This document shows, one piece after another, positions 37,138-46,346 of a stretch of DNA of 64,000 nucleotides. Each line of letters starts with the position of its first letter. The first letter of the stretch is position 1. A model generated the notes under the pieces. That model saw nothing but the letters and a program-made list of their open reading frames with translations, was not told the origin of the DNA and did no database searches. The DNA is from Massilia aquatica (GTDB lineage: Bacteria; Pseudomonadota; Gammaproteobacteria; Burkholderiales; Burkholderiaceae_D). A program made the position numbers and the translations under genes. The stretch covers positions 62,001-126,000 of the forward strand of contig NZ_VVIW01000016.1 in NCBI RefSeq assembly GCF_011682045.1, read 5' to 3'.

Positions 37138-38207
37138 ATCGCCGCTCCCTGGTCGACAAACACCTGCATCCGGCGCGGACGCACCACCAGCGTTTCGCCT
37201 TCCTTCAAGCCGAGCTGGCGATAGCGCTCGTTGGGAATGACCGCTTCGATCAATTCGGCATTGTCGGCGCGCTCCAGATCGAGCTGCGCCAGCGGGCCGA
37301 TCGCATGCGCGCGGCGCAGCTTGACGACGATGCCGTCCGCGCCCGGCGTATAGCGGTCGATATCGAGGTCGTGCGGCCGCACATAGGCGGTGCCCTGCCC
37401 ATTGCTGGCCGAGGCATGCTCCGGTACCAGGAAGCTGGCGTCGCCGCTGGCCATGACGCCGTCGTTCACGCGCCCGTGGAACAGGTTCACATTGCCCAAA
37501 AAGCCGTACACGAAAGGCGAGGCCGGATTGTTATACACCTGCTCCGGAGAGCCGAGCTGCTCGACCCGGCCCTTGTTCATCAGGACCACCTGGTCCGACA
37601 CTTCCAGCGCTTCTTCCTGGTCGTGGGTGACGAAAATGCTGGTCACATGCAGGTCGTCGTGCAGGCGGCGCAGCCAGCGCCGCAGTTCCTTGCGCACCTT
37701 GGCGTCGAGCGCACCGAAGGGCTCGTCGAGCAGCAGCACGCGCGGTTCGACCGCCAGTGCGCGCGCCAGGGCAATGCGCTGGCGCTGCCCGCCCGAGAGC
37801 TGCGGCGGATGGCGGTCGGCCAGCCAGTCGAGCTGCACCAGTTCGAGCAGCTGCTGCACCTTATGGCGGATCTGCTGTTCGCTCGGACGCTCGCGGCGCG
37901 GCTTGACGCGCAGCCCGAAGGCCACGTTCTCGAACACCGTCATGTGCTTGAACAGCGCGTAGTGCTGGAACACGAAGCCGACCTGGCGCTCGCGCACGTG
38001 GCGCTCGGACGCATCTTCGCCATCGAGCAGCACGCTGCCCCGGTCCGGATGCTCCAGCCCCGCGATGATGCGCAGCAGCGTGGTCTTGCCGCAGCCCGAA
38101 GGCCCGAGCAGCGCGGTCAGTTCGCCCGACGGGAATTGCAGCGAGACGTTGTCGAGGGCGACGAAATCGCCGAACCGCTTGTTGATATTCTTGACTTCGA
38201 TCGTCAT
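37134..38207 (-). CDS. cysA: sulfate/thiosulfate ABC transporter ATP-binding protein
   Basis: 357 residues from ATG 38207, which overlaps the cysW stop by ATGA. Walker [14 protein letters not shown]-loop [12 protein letters not shown], signature [19 protein letters not shown], Walker [13 protein letters not shown], switch His in [11 protein letters not shown]-terminal regulatory/TOBE part follows (about 240-357), with the CysA-like sequence YVRPHDLDI. Energises sulfate and thiosulfate uptake. Confidence 0.96.
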   Translation of the reverse strand: MTIEVKNINKRFGDFVALDNVSLQFPSGELTALLGPSGCGKTTLLRIIAGLEHPDRGSVLLDGEDASERHVRERQVGFVFQHYALFKHMTVFENVAFGLRVKPRRERPSEQQIRHKVQQLLELVQLDWLADRHPPQLSGGQRQRIALARALAVEPRVLLLDEPFGALDAKVRKELRRWLRRLHDDLHVTSIFVTHDQEEALEVSDQVVLMNKGRVEQLGSPEQVYNNPASPFVYGFLGNVNLFHGRVNDGVMASGDASFLVPEHASASNGQGTAYVRPHDLDIDRYTPGADGIVVKLRRAHAIGPLAQLDLERADNAELIEAVIPNERYRQLGLKEGETLVVRPRRMQVFVDQGAAI

Positions 38208-39139
38208 GATCCCTGCTCCATGTTGCGGTCTGCGGCGTGCAGCGCGTGCGTTTCGCGCAGCCGCCATTCGACAAAGGTTTTGATCGCCAGGGTCACCAGC
38301 GCCAGCAATGCCAGCAGCGAGGCGACGGCAAAGGCGGCCGCGAAGTTGTATTCGTTGTAGAGGATTTCGACGTGCAGCGGCATGGTGGTGGTTTCGCCGC
38401 GGATGTGGCCCGACACCACCGACACCGCGCCGAATTCGCCCATGGCGCGCGCGTTACACAGGATCACGCCGTACAGCAGGCCCCATTTGATGTTCGGCAG
38501 GGTCACGCGCCAGAACGTGGCCCAGCCCGAGGCGCCCAGCACCAGCGCGGCTTCTTCTTCCTCGTTGCCCTGCGACTGCATCAGCGGAATCAGTTCGCGC
38601 GCCACGAACGGGAAGGTGATGAACACCGTGGCCAGCACGATGCCCGGCACCGCGAACAGGATCTTGATATCGTTTTTGGCCAGCCATTCGCCGAACCAGC
38701 CCTGGGCGCCGAACATGAGCACATAGATCAAACCGGCGATCACCGGCGAGACCGAGAACGGCAGGTCGATCAGGGTGAGCAGGATCGACTTGCCACGGAA
38801 TTCGAACTTGGCGATGCACCATGCGGCGCACACGCCGAACACCAGGTTGAACGGCACCGAGATCGCGGCGGCGATGACGGTCAGCTTGATGGCCGAGACG
38901 GCGTCCGGATCAATGATCGCCGCGATATAGGTGTCGATGCCCTTCTTGAACGCTTCCGCAAACACGGCGGCCAGTGGAATGAACAGGAACAGGGTCAGGA
39001 AAATCAGGGCGATGAGTTTCAACAGCGCGCTGACCCAGACCGGTTCGAGCGGGTGCGAGCGGCGCAAAAAACGCTCGAGGAACGAACGGCGCGGGCGGCG
39101 CTCTTCTGGCGCGGTGGCCTGGCTGGTCAAGGTGCTCAT
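38204..39139 (-). CDS. cysW: sulfate ABC transporter permease CysW
   Basis: 311 residues, six membrane helices, with the EAA-type coupling loop [20 protein letters not shown] and the CysW signature [20 protein letters not shown]. The N-terminal ~40 residues are basic and cytosolic. Overlaps both cysT (ATGA) and cysA, so the three are tightly coupled. Confidence 0.96.
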   Translation of the reverse strand: MSTLTSQATAPEERRPRRSFLERFLRRSHPLEPVWVSALLKLIALIFLTLFLFIPLAAVFAEAFKKGIDTYIAAIIDPDAVSAIKLTVIAAAISVPFNLVFGVCAAWCIAKFEFRGKSILLTLIDLPFSVSPVIAGLIYVLMFGAQGWFGEWLAKNDIKILFAVPGIVLATVFITFPFVARELIPLMQSQGNEEEEAALVLGASGWATFWRVTLPNIKWGLLYGVILCNARAMGEFGAVSVVSGHIRGETTTMPLHVEILYNEYNFAAAFAVASLLALLALVTLAIKTFVEWRLRETHALHAADRNMEQGS

Positions 39140-40038
39140 TTTTTACCGGTCCTGGCGCGGGTCCACGCCTGTAGCAGATTAATCGCCAACAGCAGCGCGA
39201 ACGAGGCCACCAGCATGACCACGGCAATCGCGGTGGCGCCGGCGTAGTTGTACGCTTCGAGCTTGATGTAGATGAGCAGCGGTGTGATTTCGGAGATCAT
39301 CGGCTGGTTGCCGGCGATGAAAATAACCGAGCCGAATTCGCCGGTGGCGCGCGCGAACGAGAGCGCAAAGCCGGTCACCAGGGCCGGCATCACGGCCGGG
39401 AACACCACGCGGGTAAACGTCTGCCAGGCGTTGGCGCCCAGGCTGGCGGCGGCTTCTTCGAGTTCCTTTTCCAGGTCTTCCAGCACCGGCTGCACGGTGC
39501 GCACCACGAAGGGCAGGCCGATGAAGGTCAGTGCCACCACCACGCCGAGCGGCGTGTACGAAACCTTGATGCCAAGCTCAGTGAAGTATTTTCCGATCCA
39601 GCCGTTGGACGAGTACAGCGCGGTGAGCGTGATGCCGGCCACCGCGGTGGGCAGCGCGAACGGCAGGTCGACCAGCGCATCCATGAAGCGCTTGGCCGGG
39701 AATTCATAGCGCACCAGTACCCACGCGACGATCCCGCCGAAGAAGGTGTTAATCAGCGCCGCAATGAAGGAGGCGCCGAAACTGAGGCGGTAGGAGGCGA
39801 TTGCCTGTTCCGATGCCACCACTTCCCAGAACGCCGGCCAGGTCATGCTGAAGGTCTTGAGGAACACCGACGAGAGCGGAATCAGGACGATCAGGCACAG
39901 GTAGAAGACGGTGAAGCCGAGCGTCAGGCCGAAGCCGGGCAAGACCCGGCGCGGGCTCTTGACATAGAACCAGCGGTAAAGCCAGGCGGAGCCGGGAAAG
40001 ATCCGGGGCGGCTGGTCGCTCGGAGATGAAGGGGACAT
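39136..40038 (-). CDS. cysT: sulfate ABC transporter permease CysT
   Basis: 300 residues, six membrane helices, coupling loop [20 protein letters not shown] and [16 protein letters not shown], as in CysT/CysU. First gene of the operon in this window. No periplasmic binding protein (Sbp or CysP) lies upstream: the next gene is a divergent hypothetical, so binding proteins must be encoded elsewhere. Confidence 0.95.
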   Translation of the reverse strand: MSPSSPSDQPPRIFPGSAWLYRWFYVKSPRRVLPGFGLTLGFTVFYLCLIVLIPLSSVFLKTFSMTWPAFWEVVASEQAIASYRLSFGASFIAALINTFFGGIVAWVLVRYEFPAKRFMDALVDLPFALPTAVAGITLTALYSSNGWIGKYFTELGIKVSYTPLGVVVALTFIGLPFVVRTVQPVLEDLEKELEEAAASLGANAWQTFTRVVFPAVMPALVTGFALSFARATGEFGSVIFIAGNQPMISEITPLLIYIKLEAYNYAGATAIAVVMLVASFALLLAINLLQAWTRARTGKK

Positions 40039-40098
40039 GGGGCCTCTTATTACAAATTCGTCTAATAGGCGGCAATAATCGCACTAGAACCTCATAAC

Positions 40099-40122
40099 GC
40101 AAACGAAGCATTTCTTATTTGC
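40099..40122 (-). promoter_or_regulatory. putative CysB-type operator upstream of cysT
   Basis: An A/T-rich stretch with the dyad GCAAA...TTTGC (arms 40099-40103 and 40118-40122), about 60-85 bases before the cysT start. Spacing and composition suit a LysR-type site, but the CysB consensus is loose, so this is tentative. Confidence 0.4.
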
Positions 40123-40254
40123 ATAGATCAATCAGCTATTAGGATTGCGCCGACGGCGCCCATGCGGTGGGCTTGAGCGGGCGCAAAGGTCGGCTTGAAC
40201 GGCTGAACCTGGCTCGTCCCGGCGCTGTCTGACATGCAGCGATCAGGAGGAACC

Positions 40255-40665
40255 ATGGACAAGCATCAAGCTTTGCAAGGTAGTGGCGGCGCGCCGGACA
40301 GTTGCCGGGCAGCGCAAGAAGAAGACGAAGACGCCGTGCTCAGCGTCAGCGTGCCGCCGGGGCTGCGCGCCATCTTCCAGGTCTGGTCGCAGGACTGCGA
40401 TCCGGCGCCGATGCTGCCGCGCGACGGCGACATGCGGGCGCTGGTGGCGGCCTACGTGCGCCTGGGCGCGGCGGCCGGGGCGACGCCGGTCGAGCGCGCG
40501 CTGCTGGTGCGGGTGTACGTGAATGCCGCGCTCAACTGCGAATTCGCGCTGTGGACCGAACTGCGCCATGAAGCGGCGACCGTGCTGCGCTGGCTGGCGC
40601 CGATCGTCGCCGCCGACCCGGCCCTGCGCGCGCAGGTGGCGCTGGCCTGGCCGTGCCCGCCGTAA
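40255..40665 (+). CDS. hypothetical protein, 136 residues
   Basis: Start ATG 40255, with a perfect AGGAGG (40245-40250) in front; an ATG at 40234 is in frame but lies before this site. No signal peptide or membrane helix. The N-terminal 35 residues are polar and acidic; the rest is Ala-rich and helical (VSVPPGLRAIFQVWSQDCD, ALLVRVYVNAALNCEFALW). No family recognised. It diverges from cysT and converges on the TauE gene. Confidence 0.6.
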   Translation: MDKHQALQGSGGAPDSCRAAQEEDEDAVLSVSVPPGLRAIFQVWSQDCDPAPMLPRDGDMRALVAAYVRLGAAAGATPVERALLVRVYVNAALNCEFALWTELRHEAATVLRWLAPIVAADPALRAQVALAWPCPP

Positions 40666-40696
40666 GCGGAGCTAAAACAAGCTGGCCCGGCAGCTA

Positions 40697-41470
40697 TCAA
40701 AACACCAGCTTGACCGCCACCAGGGTAAGGGTCGTCGCCAGCAAGCCGCGCAGGAAGCCTTCCGGCACCGATTTGGCCACCCAGGAGCCGAGGGTAATGC
40801 CAGGGAGCGAACCGATCAGCAACATGGCGAGCAGGGTCCAGTCGATCGACCCGAGCCACCAGTGGCCGAAGGCAGCGATCGCGGTCAGCGGGACGGCGTA
40901 GGCAATGTCGGTGCCGGCCACTTCGGCCGGGGTCATGCGCGGATACAGCATGACCAGCAAGGTTGCGCCGATGGCGCCGGCGCCGATCGAGGACACCGTG
41001 ACCAGCACCCCCAGCACCGCACCGGAAACAATGGTGGCGATCATCAGCGGCCGGCCCTGCAGCTGGCGCTCGGGCTTGGCGTTGATCCACGCCATCATCT
41101 TGCCTCTGAACAGCAGCGCAATCACGGTCAGCATGACCGAGCCGGCGATCGAGTAACGGATGAGCTGGCCGATTTCCTTGTCGAGCGCGCCGAATTGCTT
41201 GAGCGCCAGGGTGGCGGCCACGGCGGCCGGCAAGGCGCCAAAGCACAGATGGCGCACGATATCCCAGCGCACGGTGCCGCGCAGGCGGTGGGTAAAGGTA
41301 CCGGCAGATTTGGTGATGGAGGCGAACGCGAGGTCGGTGCCGACGGCCACCGAGGGCGGCACGCCGAACAGCAGCGTGAGCAGCGGCGTCATGAGGGACC
41401 CGCCGCCGACGCCGGTCATGCCGACCAGCAGGCCGACGGCGAAACCTGAAACAATATACGTAAGTTGCAT
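40697..41470 (-). CDS. TauE/SafE (TSUP) family membrane permease
   Basis: 257 residues, about eight membrane helices. Family signatures at both halves: GLLVGMTGVGGGSLMTPLL near the N-terminus and VTVSSIGAGAIGATLL in the middle. Members export sulfite, sulfoacetate or other organosulfur anions. Its place next to cysTWA-cysB suggests a sulfur role, perhaps sulfite release; direction and substrate are inferred. The ribosome binding site is inside an upstream hairpin (see 41476-41507). Confidence 0.88.
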   Translation of the reverse strand: MQLTYIVSGFAVGLLVGMTGVGGGSLMTPLLTLLFGVPPSVAVGTDLAFASITKSAGTFTHRLRGTVRWDIVRHLCFGALPAAVAATLALKQFGALDKEIGQLIRYSIAGSVMLTVIALLFRGKMMAWINAKPERQLQGRPLMIATIVSGAVLGVLVTVSSIGAGAIGATLLVMLYPRMTPAEVAGTDIAYAVPLTAIAAFGHWWLGSIDWTLLAMLLIGSLPGITLGSWVAKSVPEGFLRGLLATTLTLVAVKLVF

Positions 41471-41475
41471 GAATG

Positions 41476-41507
41476 AGTCCCTAGAATACCTTCAGGGTAT
41501 AGGGACT
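41476..41507 (-). promoter_or_regulatory. hairpin that encloses the ribosome binding site of the TauE gene
   Basis: On the minus strand, AGTCCCTATACC pairs with GGTATTCTAGGGACT (three unpaired bases TCT/AGA side, loop CTGAA). The 3' arm contains AGGGA, the only ribosome binding site, 7 bases before the ATG at 41470. Translation would need the hairpin to open. Confidence 0.6.
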
Positions 41508-41627
41508 GAGCCGTGATTCAAACAACGGAAAGCTTATTTGCTTATGCGTTCCAGGATGGCGTGGCGAAAATGGTCATGCCGGGATGCCGATCGCCACTGG
41601 CGCAACCGGCTTCCCGCACAGGCCGGC

Positions 41628-42266
41628 TTACTTGTTCGGCTGCGGCGTCAGGCGCAGATAGGCGCGCTCGGCGGTAAAGCCCTTGGGATACTTTTGCTTG
41701 ATCAGTTCCGGATCCTGCACGCTCAGCGGGATGATGACGTCGTCGCCATCGCGCCAGTTGCCGGGCGTGGCCACGGTGTAGGCATCGCTCAGTTGCAGGG
41801 CGTCGATGACGCGCAGCACCTCGTCGAAGTTGCGCCCGGTGCTCATCGGATAAGTGATCGTCAGGCGGATCTTTTTCTTCGGATCGATCACGAACAGCGA
41901 GCGCACCGTCGCCGTGGCCGACTGCTCCGGATGGATCATGTCGTACAGGGCAGCGACTTTCTTGTCGGCATCGGCGATGATCGGAAAGCCGACCACGGTC
42001 TTTTGCGTCTCTTCAATATCCTTGATCCAGGTTTTATGCAGCTCGGCCGGATCGACCGAGAGGGCAATGGCTTTCACGTTGCGCTTGTCGAATTCAGGCT
42101 TGAGCCTGGCGGTCAGGCCCAGCTCGGTGGTGCAGACGGGCGTGAAGTCGGCCGGATGCGAAAACAGCACCACCCACGAGTCGCCCGCCCATTGGTGAAA
42201 CTTGATCGTTCCCAGCGAAGAATCCTGCTCGAAATCGGGAGCGGTATCGCCCAGACGTAAACTCAT
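41628..42266 (-). CDS. 1-Cys peroxiredoxin (Prx6 family)
   Basis: 212 residues from ATG 42266 (GGAGATC upstream). Peroxidatic Cys C45 in FSHPADFTPVCTTELG; the conserved Arg in VRSLFVIDPKKKIRL. The long C-terminal domain (about 155-212, GDDVIIP and YPKGF) identifies the Prx6/1-Cys type. No resolving Cys. Reduces hydrogen and organic peroxides. Cytosolic. Confidence 0.95.
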   Translation of the reverse strand: MSLRLGDTAPDFEQDSSLGTIKFHQWAGDSWVVLFSHPADFTPVCTTELGLTARLKPEFDKRNVKAIALSVDPAELHKTWIKDIEETQKTVVGFPIIADADKKVAALYDMIHPEQSATATVRSLFVIDPKKKIRLTITYPMSTGRNFDEVLRVIDALQLSDAYTVATPGNWRDGDDVIIPLSVQDPELIKQKYPKGFTAERAYLRLTPQPNK

Positions 42267-42331
42267 TGTGATCTCCAATCGTTCATCGAAAGTTGTTCGA
42301 ACCTGGTTCGAAATTTATACGCGGATGTCAA

Positions 42332-42892
42332 TCATGCCGAAAAGGCCAGCGCCCTATTGTGCGCCAATTCGGCCAAACGCTGCAAATAGTTGTAACCGGA
42401 CGGCCAGTCGCCCAGGCCCGATTCGGCGTTGATGTGGCCCAGCCTGCCCTCTTCGACCAGCTCGCTTCCCCAGCGGCGCGCCCACAGCGCCGCATGCGGC
42501 GCGCTCATCCAGGGATCGTTGGCGCTACTAACCAATATGCTAGGGCAGTCGAGCGACAGCGCCGGCAGGCGGTCGGCCACGCCGAACTTGTCGGGATCGG
42601 CCGGCGCCACCAGCAGCGCGCCCGCCACGCCCTCGCTGGAGCGGGCGATGCTGTGCACGGCGGTCAGGCAGCCGAAACTGTGCGCCACCAGCAGCGCGGG
42701 ACGCGGATCGGCGCGCCGCACCTGGTCCAGGCGCGCAGCCCAGGCGGCCAGGTCGGGCTGCCCGAAGTCATCCTGGCGCACGCGCACGAATTCCGGATGC
42801 AGGCGCTGCCAGCGCGACTGCCAATGGCCCGGCCCGCTGTCATGCAGCCCGCTGACCACGATTACTTGAAAATGGGGAAAGAGTTCCATCAT
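42332..42892 (-). CDS. RBBP9/YdeN-like alpha/beta hydrolase
   Basis: 186 residues from ATG 42892, preceded by AGGAGG. Signatures: VVSGLHDSGPGHWQSRW near the N-terminus, nucleophile S72 in VAHSFGC, acid in SANDPWM and His in LGHINAESGLGDWP. This is the small single-domain serine-hydrolase family (Pfam Ser_hydrolase); natural substrates are not known. Confidence 0.88.
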   Translation of the reverse strand: MMELFPHFQVIVVSGLHDSGPGHWQSRWQRLHPEFVRVRQDDFGQPDLAAWAARLDQVRRADPRPALLVAHSFGCLTAVHSIARSSEGVAGALLVAPADPDKFGVADRLPALSLDCPSILVSSANDPWMSAPHAALWARRWGSELVEEGRLGHINAESGLGDWPSGYNYLQRLAELAHNRALAFSA

Positions 42893-43008
42893 GGCGCCAC
42901 CTCCTGGACCACCAGAGTACGGCGCGATGGGACAAAAACGAAGGAATCGTTTCGCGGTTCGATATGCGGCCAACGCATAAGGCGGGCCGGCATCGCTCAG
43001 TTTACTGG

Positions 43009-43395
43009 CTAATAAAAGCGGTTGAACAGCACCACCGCCCACGAGGCCACGGCAATCATAACCGCCAGCATCACGGCGGCACTGCCGAAATCCTTGGCGT
43101 TCTTCGACAGCGGATGGCGCTCCAGCGAAACCCGGTCGACCACGGCTTCGATGGCCGAGTTGATCAGCTCAACGATCAGCACCAGTACCAGCACGGCGAT
43201 CAGGAACAGTTTCTGGAAAGAAGAGATGGGCAGCACCAGCGCGATGATGGTGCCGATAACGACCATGAGCAGTTCCTGGCGGAAGGCATGCTCGCTGGCC
43301 CAGGCCGATTTGAAGCCATCGATCGAATAGCCGGTCGCCGCCACGATGCGTTTGAAGCCGCTTTTGCTCTTGAATTCACTGACAGGCTCGGTCAT
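43009..43395 (-). CDS. dgkA: diacylglycerol kinase
   Basis: 128 residues, three membrane helices, with an N-terminal amphipathic part and the motifs ASEHAFRQE and VELINSAIEAVVDR that form the active site in E. coli DgkA. Recycles diacylglycerol from membrane-derived oligosaccharide or lipid A modification. Divergent from the IclR regulator. Confidence 0.96.
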   Translation of the reverse strand: MTEPVSEFKSKSGFKRIVAATGYSIDGFKSAWASEHAFRQELLMVVIGTIIALVLPISSFQKLFLIAVLVLVLIVELINSAIEAVVDRVSLERHPLSKNAKDFGSAAVMLAVMIAVASWAVVLFNRFY

Positions 43396-43543
43396 GGAGT
43401 CATTTCAAAATAACAGGGAAAACGCATTATGCCCCGCCCCGCCGCCAGCGCGCCACCTTTGCCTCTCGGCGCAGGGAAATTGCCAATCCTTTTCACATTG
43501 TGGTATAAAGAAAGGACATATACTGCACTGCACCAACCACATC

Positions 43544-44326
43544 ATGAAAATCGACACCGTTGAAGCACCCAAAACCTCGATCCAGGTAATCGAGCGCATG
43601 GTGGCCCTGCTCGACGCGCTGGCCAACTATACCGATCCGGTGAGCCTGAAGGAATTGTCCAAGGTATCCGGACTGCATCCCTCGACGGCGCACCGGATCC
43701 TGAACGACATGGTCATCACGCGCTTCGTGGACCGGGTCGAGCCGGGCACCTACCGTCTCGGCATGCGTTTGCTGGAGCTGGGCAATGTGGTGAAAAGCCG
43801 GCTGTCGGTGCGCGAAGCGGCGCTCGACTTCATGCGCTCGCTGCACAAGAAGACCCAGCAGACCATCAACCTGTCGGTACGCCAGGGCGATGAGATTGTC
43901 TACATCGACCGCGCGTTTTCGGAGCGCTCCGGCATGCAGGTGGTGCGCGCGATCGGCGGACGCGGTCCGCTGCACCTGACCTCGACCGGGAAGCTGTTCT
44001 TGTCGGTCGATGAACCGAAGGCGATCCGGGCCTATGCCACGCGCACCGGGCTGGCCGGGCATAACAAGAATTCGATTACCGATCTGGGCAAGCTGGAACG
44101 CGAGCTGAGCGTGGTCCGGACGCGCGGCTATGCGCGCGATAACGAAGAGCTGGAGCTGGGGGTGCGCTGCATGGCGGCGGGCATCCATGACGATTCGGGC
44201 AAGCTGATTGCGGGCTTGTCGATTTCGGCGCCGGCCGATCGCTTGCAAGAGGAATGGCTGGAAGATCTGGTGACGACCGCGAGCCAGATTTCGGCGACCC
44301 TGGGGTATACCGGGCCGACCGTTTAG
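43544..44326 (+). CDS. IclR-family transcriptional regulator
   Basis: 260 residues from ATG 43544. N-terminal winged helix (about 15-80; VSLKELSKVSGLHPSTAHRIL), then an IclR effector domain with RMVYIDR-like EIVYIDRAFS, GRGPLHLTSTGKLF and ELGVRCMAAGIHDDSGK. Acts usually on aromatic or short-chain acid catabolism genes, but no catabolic cluster is adjacent. A TATAAA with an adjoining CACATTGTG dyad lies about 45 bases upstream and could include an autoregulatory site. Confidence 0.9.
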   Translation: MKIDTVEAPKTSIQVIERMVALLDALANYTDPVSLKELSKVSGLHPSTAHRILNDMVITRFVDRVEPGTYRLGMRLLELGNVVKSRLSVREAALDFMRSLHKKTQQTINLSVRQGDEIVYIDRAFSERSGMQVVRAIGGRGPLHLTSTGKLFLSVDEPKAIRAYATRTGLAGHNKNSITDLGKLERELSVVRTRGYARDNEELELGVRCMAAGIHDDSGKLIAGLSISAPADRLQEEWLEDLVTTASQISATLGYTGPTV

Positions 44327-44348
44327 TATTTTTAGCGCTTGCTTTAAG

Positions 44349-44374
44349 ACCGTCATTCCCGCGGGAATGACGGT
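44349..44374. repeat. REP palindrome, single unit
   Basis: Perfect 12-bp arms ACCGTCATTCCC / GGGAATGACGGT around GC, between the 3' ends of the IclR and pbpG genes. Same family as the elements at 48.35, 57.55 and 63.9 kb. Confidence 0.85.
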
Positions 44375-44410
44375 GTTGAGGATAGTGATATTAACGAACG
44401 TCAGCGAAAA

Positions 44411-45490
44411 TCAAGACAAACCCGGCTGCCGTAACGCTTCCAGCCAGCGCCGCATGCGTCCCGCGTCGGCGGTGCGCGATTGCTTGCCCTTGGAATCGAG
44501 AAACACCATGATCACGGCGCGGCCCTGGATCACGGTCTGCATCACCAGGCAACGCCCGGCTTCATTGATGAAACCGGTCTTTTGCAAACCGATATCCCAA
44601 TCCGGCATCGCGACCAGGTAGTTGGTATTGTTGTAATGCATCAGCCGGCCGCCGGCATCGACCGTCGATTTCGGATCGGTCGAATACTGGCGCAGCAGCG
44701 GCTGGTTGTAAGCGAACATGGCCAGCTTGGCCAGGTCGCGCGCGCTGGCCACATTGCGGCTCGACAGCCCGCTCGAATCGACATAGCGCGTATCGTTCAT
44801 GCCCAGCTGGCGCGCCTTGGCATTCATGGCCTCGACAAAGCCGGCCACGCCGCCCGGATAATTGCGCGCCAGTGCAGAGGCCGCCCGGTTCTCCGAACTC
44901 ATCAGCGCGATATGCAGCAAGTTGGCGCGCGTCATCCTGGAACCGATGCGCAGGCGCGAACTGGTGAATTTTTCGTGATCGACATCATCGTCGGTGATCG
45001 TGATCACCTCGCCCATGTCCTGCTGCGCTTCGACCACGATCAGGCCGGTCATCAGCTTGGTGATCGAGGCGATCGGCAAGGCGATATTCGCATTCTTCTC
45101 GAACAATACCTCGGCATTGTTCTGGTCGAGCACGAAAGCGACGTTGGATTTGAGATCGAGCGGGTCGGACGTCTGGTTCAAGCCGGCACGGTCGCCGGCG
45201 CTCTGGCGGATCCGTTCGGGCAGCGCGGCGGCAACGATCACGCGCTGATACACGGCCTTGCGCTTGCCGCGCACCATGACGGTGCGGCGCACCATGGTAT
45301 TGCGGCTTTCGGCCACCACGCGCGGCGCGATCTCGCGCCGTTTGAAACGCGCCTTGCCGGCGGCCGGCTTCTTGACCTTGACCTTGCCCGCACTGACCCC
45401 GGCCTTGGTTTTGGCCTTGACCTTGGCTTCGACCGGCGGCGTGAAGACTAACAGCAGGGAAGCGATAGCGCCCAAGACAAACTTATACAT
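44411..45490 (-). CDS. pbpG: D-alanyl-D-alanine endopeptidase (PBP7/8 type)
   Basis: 359 residues from ATG 45490, AAGGA in front; the frame continues upstream but has no start signal. Signal peptide 1-22. Residues 23-60 are very rich in Lys/Arg (KVKAKTKAGVSAGKVKVKK), unusual for the family and perhaps a cell-wall or polyanion anchor. Serine peptidase S11 motifs: S142-ITK145, S199-E-N201, and KTG in LQKTGFINEAG. Cuts DD cross-links in periplasmic peptidoglycan. Confidence 0.93.
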   Translation of the reverse strand: MYKFVLGAIASLLLVFTPPVEAKVKAKTKAGVSAGKVKVKKPAAGKARFKRREIAPRVVAESRNTMVRRTVMVRGKRKAVYQRVIVAAALPERIRQSAGDRAGLNQTSDPLDLKSNVAFVLDQNNAEVLFEKNANIALPIASITKLMTGLIVVEAQQDMGEVITITDDDVDHEKFTSSRLRIGSRMTRANLLHIALMSSENRAASALARNYPGGVAGFVEAMNAKARQLGMNDTRYVDSSGLSSRNVASARDLAKLAMFAYNQPLLRQYSTDPKSTVDAGGRLMHYNNTNYLVAMPDWDIGLQKTGFINEAGRCLVMQTVIQGRAVIMVFLDSKGKQSRTADAGRMRRWLEALRQPGLS

Positions 45491-45642
45491 CTGAATTCCT
45501 TTGAAGCGAGCTGACCTGATATCGCTGAAGTCTAGCAAAGTACTCAGCAATCGCAAACGAATTTGACATTCGGAGGAAGTCTTGTGCCGGGCTACAACGT
45601 CGCTAGCCAGCACGCCCCTTGCATCCGTCACAGTGTACGCGT

Positions 45643-46338
45643 TTATTCCATGAAGCGAACAAAGCTTGCCACAGGTTCGCGCGCGGTCACCAGGGTGTTC
45701 TCGATCTTGCCGGGATTGGCGAAACCGAGCGCCATGCCGCATACCAGCATCTCAGTGGGGGGCAGCTGAAGATGCGCGGCAATGACCTTGTGATACGGGG
45801 TAAACGCCGCCTGCGGACAGGTGTCGAGCCCGCGCCCGCGCGCCGCGACCATGATGTTCTCTAAAAACATGCCGTAATCGAGCCACGAACCCTGCTCCAG
45901 CACCCGGTCGATGGTGAAAATGAGCCCCACGGGCGCGTCGAAAAAGCGGTAGTTGCGGCCGAACTGGGCGTGCATGCCGGCCTTGTTGTCGCGCTCCAGG
46001 CCCAGCAGCGAATACAAGTCCAGGCCCACCTTGCGGCGCCGCTCGATGTAGGGCGAGGTCCATTCGCGCGGGTAATAGGGATACTCTTCCGTGTGCAGCC
46101 TGGCCTGCTCGGGGTCGTTGTGGACCGCGAGGATGGCTTGCGACAGGCTCTCCTTGGCCTGGCCGGTCAGCACGGTGACCTTCCATGGCTGGATATTGGT
46201 GCCGGACGGGGCGCGCGCGCTCACTGCCAGGATCTGCTCGATATCTTCGCGCGCGACCGGGGTCGGCAGGAAGGCACGGATCGAACGGCGCGAGCCGATG
46301 GCGGCGTCCACGATTGCTTGTTCTTTACTAGCCAACAT
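45643..46338 (-). CDS. nitroreductase family protein
   Basis: 231 residues from ATG 46338, with AGGAGA upstream. FMN-binding signatures: RRSIRAFLPTPVAREDIEQI, APSGTNIQPWKV and the C-terminal GMALGFANP. Reduces nitro- or quinone-type compounds with NAD(P)H. 8 bases after the stop of the EamA transporter gene, so transcribed with it. Confidence 0.93.
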   Translation of the reverse strand: MLASKEQAIVDAAIGSRRSIRAFLPTPVAREDIEQILAVSARAPSGTNIQPWKVTVLTGQAKESLSQAILAVHNDPEQARLHTEEYPYYPREWTSPYIERRRKVGLDLYSLLGLERDNKAGMHAQFGRNYRFFDAPVGLIFTIDRVLEQGSWLDYGMFLENIMVAARGRGLDTCPQAAFTPYHKVIAAHLQLPPTEMLVCGMALGFANPGKIENTLVTAREPVASFVRFME

Positions 46339-46346
46339 TGTTTCTC

